Shown in pieces: positions 23,380 to 33,640 of a DNA stretch of 64,000 nt. A model generated the notes under the pieces. The model was not told where the DNA came from. It did not search any database and saw only the letters and a list, made by a program, of their open reading frames with translations. The first letter of the stretch is position 1. Every line of letters begins with the position of its first letter. A program made the position numbers and the translations under genes. The stretch comes from Chenopodium formosanum (taxonomy: Eukaryota > Streptophyta > Magnoliopsida > Caryophyllales > Amaranthaceae): contig CM044877.1 of the NCBI GenBank assembly GCA_024500155.1, forward strand, positions 28,277,501 to 28,341,500, in the 5' to 3' direction.

Positions 23380-25044
23380 TGATGAGTGGCATTTATGCCA
23401 CTCTTTTATCCTTTTTCTCTAAGGATTTTCTCCTCATTTGCGCTTGTTTGGCCCTTTTTCTAAGCATTTTTACTTAGTTTTGCTTCCTCTTTCCTTTTCT
23501 CCCTTATCTTCCCTTTTCTTAGTCTTCTCGCTTTGTTTTTATTTTGATCTCCATGCTTTGGTTTTGTAGGTATTATGCGCCGAAAGAATGAGGAAATCAA
23601 GAAGCCAAGTTATCTGTTGTGCGCGGGGTGATGTGCGGCTTATGCGCGAGCGCACATGTGAGGCTGTGCGGGCGCGCAGCCCTGTCAGAACCCGCACAGG
23701 CCAGACTGAAGAAACAGAGCAAAACCAGAGAGTTTGCGCGACCCTATGCGCGACCACTGCGCGGGCGCGCATACCTTTGCGCGGGCGCGCATGACTCATG
23801 TGCGGGCGCGCTCGTTTTCCCTGTACCCACAAAGTTGCGGCCGCACACTACGATGAGAGGGCGCACACACATTGTGTGCGGGCACACAGGACTCATGTGC
23901 GGGCGCGCACGTCTGGGTTTACGATTTATTTGCGCCTTGTTGTCCAAGTCTCTTTCTTTTGTGTGGAGCCACATATATATAGACGGGACTCTTTGTAAAA
24001 AAAGGGGGGGATACTTAGTACTAATTCCATAGAACACTAGACTAATCTAGAGAGAGAAAAGAGATTGTTATTCAAGCTTCCTTTGTATTCAACTTTGCTC
24101 AAGTTTTAATCTTCCATCAATCAAGCAAGCACCAAAGTTTTCATCTTTCTTCAATCCTTTCTTTAGTAATATCTTCTCCTTTCCTTTGGCATTATTTATG
24201 TGTTTTTTTTGTTACTTATTTTTGTCTATCTTATTAGCTCATCTTGTTGTTATTGATTTCATATATTTCAATCATGCCTTGCTTTGAGTTTTTTGTGTTT
24301 ATTTCTAGTTTTGATATTATGTTTAATCTCCCTTCTCTAGGCTAAACTCTTAGCTAGGGGAAGGGGGTGGAAGATATGTATTGAATGATGGATGAATGAT
24401 GATGGTTGGATCGAACTTATGCCATATATTGATGAAAGACATGATTTTTATTAGCTTGGGATTATTGTAGCACTCTATTTGATATTTTCTAGTTCAAATG
24501 CATGAAAGTGATTTGAATTAGATTAGGATCACCTCTATTTTAACGATTGCATGAGAACGAGTTATTAAAGTGGAGTTTTTATGGATTGTGCTTGTTTATT
24601 CCCTTGATTTGGTTATAACTAATAGGATGCATGAGAATGATCCTTATTAGGGGAGACCTCTTTCATTGATTTGCCTAGACTATTGCATGAGAATGAATTG
24701 TTTAGGTAGAACCTTGAGCTATGTGGCATATGTTTCATGACAATCACCGTTATTCTCCTCTTCCTAATCATATTGGACACCCCCGAATCCCTAGCGTAAT
24801 TTTCTATTGATTTTATTCATCTTTATCTTTGCTTATTCGTAGTTTTAGTGCTTTTTATCCAATATATCAACAAAAACATTTCCCCTCTTGACTCTTGCAT
24901 TAGTGATACTGATGTTGGACGAGTGAGCTTCCTTAGTGGTTCGACCCTTTACTTGCCACTAACTAGTTTAGTGTAAGTTTAGGCATTATAAATTGTTAAT
25001 TTGATTAGGGTTAGTAGAACCAACGACCTATTGAACCTCGATCA
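23380..25044 (+). mobile_element. Athila 5' LTR
   Basis: A 1,665-bp LTR from TGATGAGTGG to CCTCGATCA. A GC-rich array at 23,620-23,925 holds six units like TGTGCGGGCGCGCA and a GTCAGAACCCGCACAG segment. A TATA-like ATATATATAG at 23,973-23,982 follows, 50 bp after the array. The rest is T-rich leader-like sequence. Confidence 0.9.
23973..23982 (+). promoter_or_regulatory. Probable TATA box of the Athila LTR
   Basis: ATATATATAG lies just downstream of the GC-rich repeat array and is conserved in the second LTR near 36,492. It is the only strong TATA-like site after the array. Confidence 0.55.
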
Positions 25045-25049
25045 AATTT

Positions 25050-25067
25050 TGGCGCCGTTGCCGGGGA
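25050..25067 (+). promoter_or_regulatory. Primer-binding site for aspartate tRNA
   Basis: TGGCGCCGTTGCCGGGGA begins 5 bases after the LTR and is complementary to the 3' end of plant aspartate tRNA. The same site follows the second LTR near 37,569. Confidence 0.9.
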
Positions 25068-25183
25068 AGCGGCTTGTTTAGCTAATTTTATTGCTTTTGT
25101 TAGAGTCATTTTGCTTTCTTTTCTTTTTGTTTATTTTGTTTTATCATCCTTGTCATTGCTAATTGTTTGCTTAGCTTTGGTGA

Positions 25184-26497
25184 ATGCTTAGGAGGTCTCA
25201 AGGAGCACCCTCACATCAAATTGACCACGAAATCAACCGAACCTTGAGACAAGTCCGTAGGCTTTATCAGGACGAGGGAAGAGGCTTTGGTGATATAGTT
25301 GATAGTGAGAGTGATACTTACTCTTCAAGTTCACCACGCGAACCAATGGCGGGACAAGAGAATGATGTCTTGTTTCGTGAGTTCGGAAATCCGGAAGATT
25401 ATGAACTCACGGGAGGGATTTTGCTACCCGTCACGGAAACCAAGTTCTCAATCCATCCACAATATACTCGAATGGTCCAATCGGAGCAATTTTCAGGAAG
25501 TGCAAGTGAGGACCCTATTGAGCATTTGGACCTATTCCTTGAATTGTGCGCAATGATGCAAACCAGTAAAGTGAGTCAAGACTACATTCGTATGCACCTT
25601 TTCCGGCAATCTCTCACCGGACGAGCAAAGAAATGGCTAAAGCAAGTAAAGCCTAATTCTCTCACAACATGGAGGGAAGTTGTAAAGGCGTTCTTGAAGC
25701 GCTTTATCTCCGAAGAGAAGACCGCCGAAATGAGAATAAAAATTGCATCATTTGAGCAAGAGGCCGATGAAAGTCTTGGTGAAGCATGGGAGAGATTCAA
25801 AGAGTTGGTGCAAGCATGTCCCCACCATGAGTACAATCAAGGGTTGCTCATGCGGTTTTTCTACGACGGATTGGAGCCCATGTCAAGAGCCAATTTGGAT
25901 GCGGGGGCGGGTGGCCAATTAATCAAGATCCCTCAAAATCAAGTTGAAGCCACAATAGAAGAGGTAGCAAAGAATTACTCTTGGGGGGGCCGAAGAAGAA
26001 ACGCTCCAAAGAGAGGTGGTATTTATGAATTGGAGAAAGTAGATCAATTACAACATCAAATTGATCAACTAACAAAAGGGCTTTCCAAATTGAACACGAG
26101 TGTGAATGCAAGCTCAAGTGGTGGAGCAAGCTCTTCTCAAGTTAACTCTTTCTCTTGTCAAAATTGTGGAGGAACGAACCATGATACATCCTATTGTGGA
26201 GGTTTAAGCCCCGAGCATGTAGCGGCATACAACACTAGGCAAGAGGGATTTAGAGGAAGCGGCGGTGGAGTAGCTTGGAGACTACCACCACCCGGGTTTG
26301 TACCTCAACCTCAACAATGGAACCAACAAGCTCAACCTTCCTATAACTCCAACCCTCAATATCAAAATCCACCTCCATCTCAACCCCAAAACCCAAGAGG
26401 AAGCTATCCAAGGAACAACCAATACAACAATCAAACTCAAGCACCTCAAAGAAACCATCAAGAACAAACACCTCAAGCGGAGCTAACTCAAACTTAA
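25184..26497 (+). CDS. Athila gag region (437 codons, ends at an in-frame stop)
   Basis: This is the capsid/nucleocapsid part of the polyprotein, which packages element RNA. It starts at an ATG 117 bp after the primer-binding site (MLRRSQGAPSHQ). The retrotransposon gag domain covers about residues 85-265, with FSGSASEDPIEHLD at its start, RAKKWLKQVKPNSLTTW in the middle and FYDGLEP near its end. A CCHC knuckle (CQNCGGTNHDTSYC) is near residues 325-338, followed by a Gln/Pro/Asn-rich tail. The TAA at 26,495-26,497 is in the same frame as pol, which reopens 13 bp later. It is therefore either a C-to-T nonsense change or a readthrough point; I favour mutation. A nearly identical truncated copy lies at 37,703-38,533. 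Confidence 0.88.
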   Translation: MLRRSQGAPSHQIDHEINRTLRQVRRLYQDEGRGFGDIVDSESDTYSSSSPREPMAGQENDVLFREFGNPEDYELTGGILLPVTETKFSIHPQYTRMVQSEQFSGSASEDPIEHLDLFLELCAMMQTSKVSQDYIRMHLFRQSLTGRAKKWLKQVKPNSLTTWREVVKAFLKRFISEEKTAEMRIKIASFEQEADESLGEAWERFKELVQACPHHEYNQGLLMRFFYDGLEPMSRANLDAGAGGQLIKIPQNQVEATIEEVAKNYSWGGRRRNAPKRGGIYELEKVDQLQHQIDQLTKGLSKLNTSVNASSSGGASSSQVNSFSCQNCGGTNHDTSYCGGLSPEHVAAYNTRQEGFRGSGGGVAWRLPPPGFVPQPQQWNQQAQPSYNSNPQYQNPPPSQPQNPRGSYPRNNQYNNQTQAPQRNHQEQTPQAELTQT

Positions 26498-26509
26498 CTC
26501 CTCCAAGCC

Positions 26510-29500
26510 ATGCATGCGCAAATGCAATCTTTTGGGCAACAAATGCAAGAGATAAGAGCCCACAACAAGATGGTTAATTCACAACTAGCTCAATTGGCCG
26601 AGAGAACTCCTTTCAATTCACCATCCACTCTACCCGGACAACCACAACCTAACCCATCTCACAATCCAAAACCCGATACATGCAAGGCGGTCACATTGAG
26701 GTTGGGGACTTCCTATGAAGGACCAAATGAAGGGGATAGTGAAGGAAAGAAGAGAGGAGAGGATAGTGTGAATGAAAACAAAGGTGATGAGATAGAAGGA
26801 GGTTCGGAGGAGAAGAAGATAGACAATGAGAAGACAACTTCAATTCCTAGTGAGGCTAGGAATCTTGATGGACCGGTTCCTTTTCCCGGTCGGCTTGCGG
26901 AGAGGAAGTTGAATGACAAATTCACAAAATTTCTTAGTGTCATGAAGAATTTGCATATCAACCTCCCTTTTCTTGAAGTTGTGACACAAATGCCATCTTA
27001 TTCTAAGTTCCTCAAGGATATTATCACCAACAAGAGGAAGCTCAATGATGAGCTTATCACCCTTCCACATCAAGTGAGCGCTCTTGTCCAACATAAGATG
27101 CCCAAGAAGGAGAAAGACCCGGGAAGTTTCACTTTGCCGGTGAAAATTGGGAATATGGAAGCTAGGGGCGCCTTAGCCGATCTTGGAGCAAGTGTTAGTC
27201 TAATCCCTCTATCCATTGCTCAAAAACTCAATATTGAGATGATCCCTACAAGGAAGACAATTCAATTGGCCGATCGATCGGTGAAACTGCCTTGTGGAGA
27301 GCTTGAGGATGTTCCAATTCAAGTGGGACACATCTACGTGCCTTGTGACTTTGTAGTGATGGATATGGAGGAGGATGTGAACACTCCTTTGATTTTGGGA
27401 CGTGAAGCTCTTAAAACTTTGGGGGCGGTCATCAATTGCAAGAACAACACCATCACTTGTGAAGTGGCCGATGAAAAAATTGTCTTTGAATTTTCGAAAT
27501 TGCTCAAGACCCCCATGGTTGAAAAATGCTATAGAGTTGATGTTGTGAATGAGGAGCTAGATCGCTTGGGGAGGGTTGTTATGGGGCCTCAAGATCCAAT
27601 GATTGAAGCCCTTACATGCGAAGAAGAGTTCCACTCTCAAGAGGCTAAAGAATTTGTCATGGCAATAGAAGAATCCTCAAGGGAGGAAGTTGAACAACAA
27701 GTTGAGGTCGAGATTGAGTCCAAGGAGGAGAAATTGGAGGAGAGTTCTAAGCCTCCTCCCAAGGTAGAACTCAAACCCATTCCCCCTTCTTTGAAATATG
27801 CTTTTCTCGATAAGGAGGGAAAATACCCTATTATTGTCAATGCTACCCTAGATGGGCTTAATTTGGAAAAACTTCTTGATGTTTTAAGGAAATATAGGGA
27901 TGTGATAGGGTATAGCATTGATGATATTAAAGGTATTAACCCTTCTTTATGCATGCATCGTATTCATCTTGAGGATGATCATTCCACCTCCATTGAACCT
28001 CAAAGAAGGTTGAACCCCCACCTTCAAGAGGTTGTGAAGAAAGAAATCTTGAAACTACGTGAAGCGGGAATCATCTATGCTATCTCAGATAGCAAATGGG
28101 TTATCCCGGTTCATGTGGTTCCAAAGAAGGGTGGAATGACCATAATCAAGGATGAAAAGGGAGAGGAAATCTCCACCCGGACGGTGACCGGGTGGAGAAT
28201 GTGCATTGATTATAGGAGATTGAACAAAAACACCAAGAAAGATCATTTTCCTCTCCCTTTCATGGACCAAATGCTTGAAAGGCTTTCTAACCATGCTTTC
28301 TTTTGTTTCTTGGATGGGTATTCCGGATTTTTCCAAATCCCTATCCATCCAAGTGACCAAGAGAAAACTACTTTCACATGTCCATATGGGACATTTGCAT
28401 ACCGAAGAATTCCATTCGGATTATGCAATGCTCCCTCTACTTTTTAAAGATGCATGACTTCCATTTTCTCTGAGATGCTTGAAAAAGAAATTGAGGTTTT
28501 CATGGATGATTTTAGTGTTGGTGGCTCGTCTTTTGACACTTGTCTTTTTAACCTTGAAAAAGTTTTGAAAAGGTGTCAAGAGACGAGTTTGGTTTTAAAT
28601 TGGGAAAAGTGTCATTTTATGGTTGAGGAGGGCATTGTCCTCGGCCATAAGGTTTCAAAAAATGGCATTGAAGTAGATCCGGCCAAGGTTTCGGTGATTG
28701 AGAAATTGCCCCCTCCTACTTCCATCACGGGGGTACGGGCTTTTCTTGGGCATGCCGGTTTTTACCGGAGGTTTATCAAAGATTTTTCTTCAATCGCCAA
28801 ACCCTTGACCGAACTACTCAAAAAAGAGGTTGTTTTTTACTTTAATGAGGCTTACCTTGAGGCGTTTCGTAAGCTCAAGGAAGCTCTCATTTCCTCTCCC
28901 GTTGTGCAAGCTCCGGATTAGAGCTTGCCTTTTGAGCTAATGTGCGATGCTAGTGACTTTGCAGTAGGTGCCGTTCTTGGTCAAAAGAAACAAGGAAAAT
29001 CATGTGTCATCTACTACGCAAGTCGGACTCTAGATGAGGCTCAAAGGAATTACACAACAACGGAGAAAGAGATGTTGGCGGTAGTGTTTGCATTTGATAA
29101 GTTTTGGTCCTATCTAATATGCTCAAAAGTTATTGTGTACACGGATCACATCGCGGTGCGGTATCTCATGACCAAAAAAGAAGCAAAGCCTCGCTTGATC
29201 CGTTGGGTTCTCTCTCTCCAAGACTTTCACATGGAAATGAGGGACAAGAAGGGAGCGGAGAACTATGTAGCGGATCATTTGTCTAGGCTACCATTTGAGA
29301 ACAAGGAGGATGTACCGATTAATGATGAGATAGGATTCGAGGCTCTCATGGCTTTGGTGTCAACTTCTACTCCTTGGTACGCGGATTTAGCCAACTATCT
29401 TGCGTGTGGAGTCGTTCCCCCGGAGTACTCTTCTCAACAAAAGAAGAAGTTTTTCAAGGAGGTGAGAAGATACTTTTGGAATGACCCATACCTATTCAAG

Positions 29501-30670
29501 CAATGTGGAGATGGCCTTTATCGGAAGTGCGTTCTAGATCATGAAATTCAAGGTGTTCTTGAGCATTGCCACTCACTACCATGTGGAGGACATGGTGGTG
29601 TTGACAAAACAGTGGCAAAAATCTCTCAATCCTTATTATGGTGGCCGACAATGCATAGAGATGCCCACCAATTCGTTGCGCAATGTGATAGATGTCAAAG
29701 GAGCGGAGGCATTACTAAGAGAGACGAAATGCCCCAACAAAACATTCTAGAAGTGGAACCTTTTGATGTTTGGGGGGTAGACTTCATGGGACCTTTTGTT
29801 TCCTCTTGTGGGAATCTATATATCTTGGTAGCGGTCGATTATATGACAAAATGGATTGAAGCCATACCCTCACCTACCAATGATCACAAGGTTGTGCTTA
29901 AGCTCCTAAAGAAGATCATCTTTCCTAGGTTTGGAGTTCCGAGGGTGTTAATTAGTGATGGAGGTTCCCATTTTGCCAAAAAACAATTTGAAGCTCTTCT
30001 CAAGAGATATGGCGTTCATCACAAGGTTGGACTACCTTACCACCCTCAAACTCAAGGACAAGTGGAGGTCTCGAATCGTGAAATCAAAAATCTTCTTGAA
30101 AGGATGGTGAACAAATCAAGGAAAGATTGGTCTCTCAAACTTGATGACACGCTATGGGCTCTAAGGACGGCATACAAGACTCCAATTGGCACGACCCCCT
30201 ATAGGTTGGTCTATGGAAAGGCTTGTCACTTGCCGGTTGAGTTGGAGTACAAGGCGTGGTGGGCCATCAAAGAGCTCAATATGGATTTGTCTTTGGCCGG
30301 TGAGAAGAGATTGCTTAAGCTCAATGAACTTGAAGAGCTTAGAGATGATGCTTACGAGAGCTCAAGGTTATATAAGGAGAAGACCAAAAAGTGGCATGAC
30401 CAACATATTAGAAACAAGAACTTTAAAGTTGGAGACAAAGTTTTGCTTTTCAACTCAAGGCTTGGTTTGTTTCCGGGCAAACTCAAGTCAAAGTGGTCGG
30501 GTCCTTTTGTTATTTCAAAGATTACTCCTTATGGCTCCTTTGAGTTAGATTCGGATGGTAACAAGTTTATGGGTAATGGTCATCGTCTAAAGCATTACTT
30601 TTACAAGGAAGAAGTTGGTATCATCGAATGTATAATGCTTGATCCTTTGGATCCCAAGCCTCCCACTTGA
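26510..30670 (+). pseudogene. Athila pol: protease, reverse transcriptase, RNase H, integrase, with two stops
   Basis: It copies element RNA and integrates the DNA. It stays in the gag frame for 4.2 kb. Protease: ALADLGASVSLIP near 27,170-27,210. Reverse transcriptase: WRMCIDYRRLNKNT near 28,191, FGLCNAPSTF near 28,415 and the catalytic FMDDF near 28,498. RNase H: ELMCDASDFAVGAVL near 28,934, TEKEMLAV and VYTDH. Integrase: an HHCC zinc site (EHCHS, then CDRCQR, 29,560-29,700), then the catalytic Asp in WGVDFMGP, Asp in LISDGG and Glu in QGQVEVSNREIKN. Stops lie at 28,445-28,447 (TAA after APSTF) and 28,919-28,921 (TAG where Athila relatives have Trp). There are no frameshifts. No chromodomain is seen. 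A full-length product would need suppression of three stops, so this copy is probably dead but very young. Confidence 0.88.
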
Positions 30671-31945
30671 AGGATTTTTCTCATGGTCAAGCTAGTGACC
30701 TCATAAAGAAGCGCTTCTCGGGAGGCAACCCGAGTTTCTAACTCTTTTCATTTTGTCCGATTTCATTTTGTCCTTTTTAAACTTGATTTTGAATTTGATT
30801 ACCCTTATTTTTTTTGGTTGCAAGGTGTTTGGATGATTAAGGAGCAAGGATTCTCTATCTCGAAAATGTGAGGAAAAATAAAAAATGCTCTGTGCGACCT
30901 GTGCGCGCTATCTGTGCGGGCGCGCAGTGAGACCTGTGCGGGCGCACGGACACTGTCAGAACCCGCACAGATTTTATACCAAATTGTAGCTGGAGGCAGA
31001 AGGTTTGCGCGACCTGCTGTGCGCCATATGTGCGGGCGCGCGTATATCTGTGCGGGCGCGCAGCCCTGTTAGAACCCGCACAGAATTTACCAAAAGTTGA
31101 TGCTCGAGGCAGAGAGTTGACCCCTGCGCGGGCGCACAAATCAACTGTGCGGGCGCGCAGAATTCTTGTGCGGGCGCACAGAACAGGTAAATCGGGTTTT
31201 TAGCCCCTTCTCCTCGATTTCTTTCTCATATTTTCGACACCCTATTTTCATACTCCCTTCTCTCTCCTCACAAACCCAAATCCTAACCTTCAAATTGCAC
31301 CCATTATTCACTACTTCCATTGATTTTCTCTCAAATCCATCAAAATTTTTCACTCCACTCACAAATTCACCCACTTTCTCTCTCCAAAATACCCAAAAAA
31401 TCCCCCATTTTCATGGTTTGCAAGGTTCATTGAAGTTGGTGTTCTTGGAGCCTATTGGTGGTGTTCAAGCTTCTACATGGTGGTATAACTCTAAATTTTG
31501 CTATTTTATTACTTAGTTTCAATTATTTATGCAAAATTTTTAGTTATTAAACATGAATTAGCTTGAGTGAATTGCATGTGGTTTTGGTTTTCTTTGTGAG
31601 GGATTTGTAGGTTATTAGTGTGAAATTTGATGATTGTGGGGACATTGTTGTTCATGCTATTGTTTTTGAAGCCAATTTCATGGAACTAAGTTGAGAAATT
31701 TGATTTTTGAATTGTTGAAAATGCAACTAATTTCATGTGAATTGCTTGATATCATAATGTGTTTTGATTGACTGCTTTGTTGTTGATTTTTGTTGTCTTG
31801 GGCGTCTTATTTATTTGGTTAGTTGTTAGCACTAACCCTATTTGCAGATTGTTGAGACTTGAGTTGTTGTTGTTGTTTTCCAATTGTTGGTCAAGTTCGA
31901 AGTTAGTTCTCCTTTTGGTTGGGTCTTTTGTGTTTGTTGAGCATA
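30671..31945 (+). other. Spacer between pol and the third ORF, with a GC-rich motif array
   Basis: At 30,900-31,185 there are seven units like CTGTGCGGGCGCGCAG and two AGAACCCGCACAG segments, the motifs of the LTR array. After that comes CT-rich sequence (31,200-31,400) and T/G-rich DNA up to the third ORF. A GTATAA at 31,482 could be a splice donor and an AG shortly before 31,946 an acceptor, but this cannot be decided by eye. Confidence 0.6.
30900..31185 (+). repeat. Internal copy of the Athila LTR GC-rich repeat array
   Basis: Seven imperfect units of TGTGCGGGCGCGCA occur with the linking sequences seen in the LTR (GCAGCCCTGT, then AGAACCCGCACAG, and GGTTTGCGCGACC). The shared linkers show it is a duplicated LTR segment and not chance GC-rich sequence. 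Confidence 0.8.
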
Positions 31946-32992
31946 ATGAGCAAAAGAAGGAGCAGGAAGGAACCCAGGTTATCGGTTGAAGAACCAAGTG
32001 CCCAACACACTCAAGCGCAAGGACCTAATGTTCCCCCTAGATTGAGATTTTCGAACAAGGTCCATGCTACGTTCTTCAACGACCTTCATGGCCGAAAGTT
32101 AAATCCCGACCGACACTATGATCAACGCTCCATGAGAGCTTTAGGGATTGACGACAATATAAGGTCGCTCTTGGATAACTTGGGGATGAGCGAGTTCATA
32201 AAACATCAATACCGAACCTACAAGGAGCCAACTTTCGAATTCTTGGCATCTTTTGAAAAAGAGCCTCTTGGGAACGACTTCCAGATTTCCTTTCAATTGT
32301 TCAACAACGGGCACTCTATGACTCTGAGTGATCTTAATGTTTTGTTGGATCTGAACCCCGAGGCGGACCTCCTTGCCCCTTCGTTGAGCTTGTTCCCTGA
32401 GTATGATGCATTTAGATGGTGGCGTACGATTACCGACTATGATGAATTCAACACCCGGTATTCGGTGGCCAACCATATAATCCACCCTGTGCTCCGTATT
32501 CTACACCGTATTCTGGGGTTTGCGGTGTTTAGCAAGCAGGATTTGAGCAAGCTCTCTCATGAGGAGCTATTTACTTTGTGGGTAGCCACTAGGGAGGAAT
32601 TAAAAGGGCGGCTCAATATGGGGTATTGGTTTGTCTTATGCTGCGAGACAATCAAATCGGGCCACAAGACAAGGGAAATTGCCCTCGGTGGAATGATTAC
32701 CAGGATTGCGAAGAAGCTCAACTATGAACGCTTCTTCCCCTCGTGCACTCAAGTGGGGGCTGACAAAGATCTATTCATCGACATTCAGCAGATGAGAAGG
32801 TCGGGGTTCCTCCAAGGAACTTCAGATGCCAACAATTTTCATGACTGGATAGTTGACAGAGAGCACCATTGTATCTTGCCATACCCCAGCCGTACATCCC
32901 TGGAGCGGAATGCAAGGAATGTATGGAAGATTCCGAGAGATAATGGTGTGCTACCCTCCGCTCTGGGTGGTTTAAGGAATATGGAGGTCGAG

Positions 32993-33033
<41 letters not shown>

Positions 33034-33640
33034 ACAACAACAACAACAACAACAGCAACAACAACAGCAACAACAGCAGCAGCAACAACATCATCAACAT
33101 CATCAAGGCATGAGTAGCCTTGAGCAGCAAATGATGAGCATGCAACTTGACATGCAAAGCCTATTGGAGAACCAGCAGGGTATGTTTCTGCAAACCCAAG
33201 CTCTTTATGGTGCGGCCGTAGATAGGGGTGAGGTAACCCCCCCGGTAAACTACCCCTATTGGCCACCCCAGCAAGGGCCGGTCCCTGGGTGGCAGGGATC
33301 ACGACCTACTTGGCCCTATTGGCAAGGGCCCTCCTCCCATGATGTTCCCCGGGTAGACTACCCGACGGAAACCGGGTACGATTATCGTGCCCCCGGGGGG
33401 AGCGATTTTCGGGGTGACCCTAACTATCCATATGTCGATCCTACCCACCCTTCCCCTCTTCAGCTTCCCGCCCCTTTTGACCCGTTGCCTCAATGGCAAC
33501 AAGACCTCTTCCGAGGTCACTATGGTTGGCCTCCGGGTTACTCCGGAGGTTGGGACCCCCACGGCATCCCTCCGGACGGTTTCTCTTATGACACCGAGGA
33601 TGATGGAGATGGTGACGAAGCCGGCCCTAGTGGCCACTAG
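31946..33640 (+). CDS. Athila third ORF (about 564 residues) with polyglutamine tract
   Basis: This ORF lies in sense after pol, where Athila elements keep an extra gene. I choose the ATG at 31,946 (MSKRRSRKEPRLS), which gives a basic, possibly nuclear-targeting start; the frame is open 27 bp further upstream. Residues 35-330 form a globular region with FFNDLHGRKLNPDRHYDQRS, ALGIDDNIRSLLDNLGM and LGGMITRIAKKLNYERFFP. This resembles the ATHILA ORF-1/plant transposon protein family. A run of 32 glutamines (residues 350-381) is followed by HHQHHQ and a Met/Gln-rich probable coiled coil. The C-terminal 150 residues are rich in Pro, Trp, Tyr and Gly, ending in an acidic tail. No transmembrane segment is seen, so it is not an obvious envelope protein. 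Its role is unknown. The frame is fully open, unlike gag-pol. Confidence 0.75.
32993..33088 (+). repeat. CAA/CAG repeat encoding 32 glutamines
   Basis: Thirty-two consecutive CAA or CAG codons are mixed irregularly, followed by CAT CAT CAA codons. The mixed codons suggest selection or long residence rather than a pure slippage tract. Confidence 0.95.

Noticed and set aside
23588..24037. Several Arg/Ala-rich frames in the Athila LTR
   Set aside because: They arise from the GC-rich repeat array on both strands and recur in both LTRs; no start context or family motif.
32775..33302. Minus-strand frame with long Leu/Val runs opposite the polyglutamine tract
   Set aside because: It is the complement of CAA/CAG codons in the third ORF; the hydrophobic run is a shadow, not a membrane protein.
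31946..33640. Third ORF as a viral envelope protein
   Set aside because: No signal peptide, transmembrane helix or fusion-type segment is visible; composition fits the ATHILA ORF-1-like family instead.
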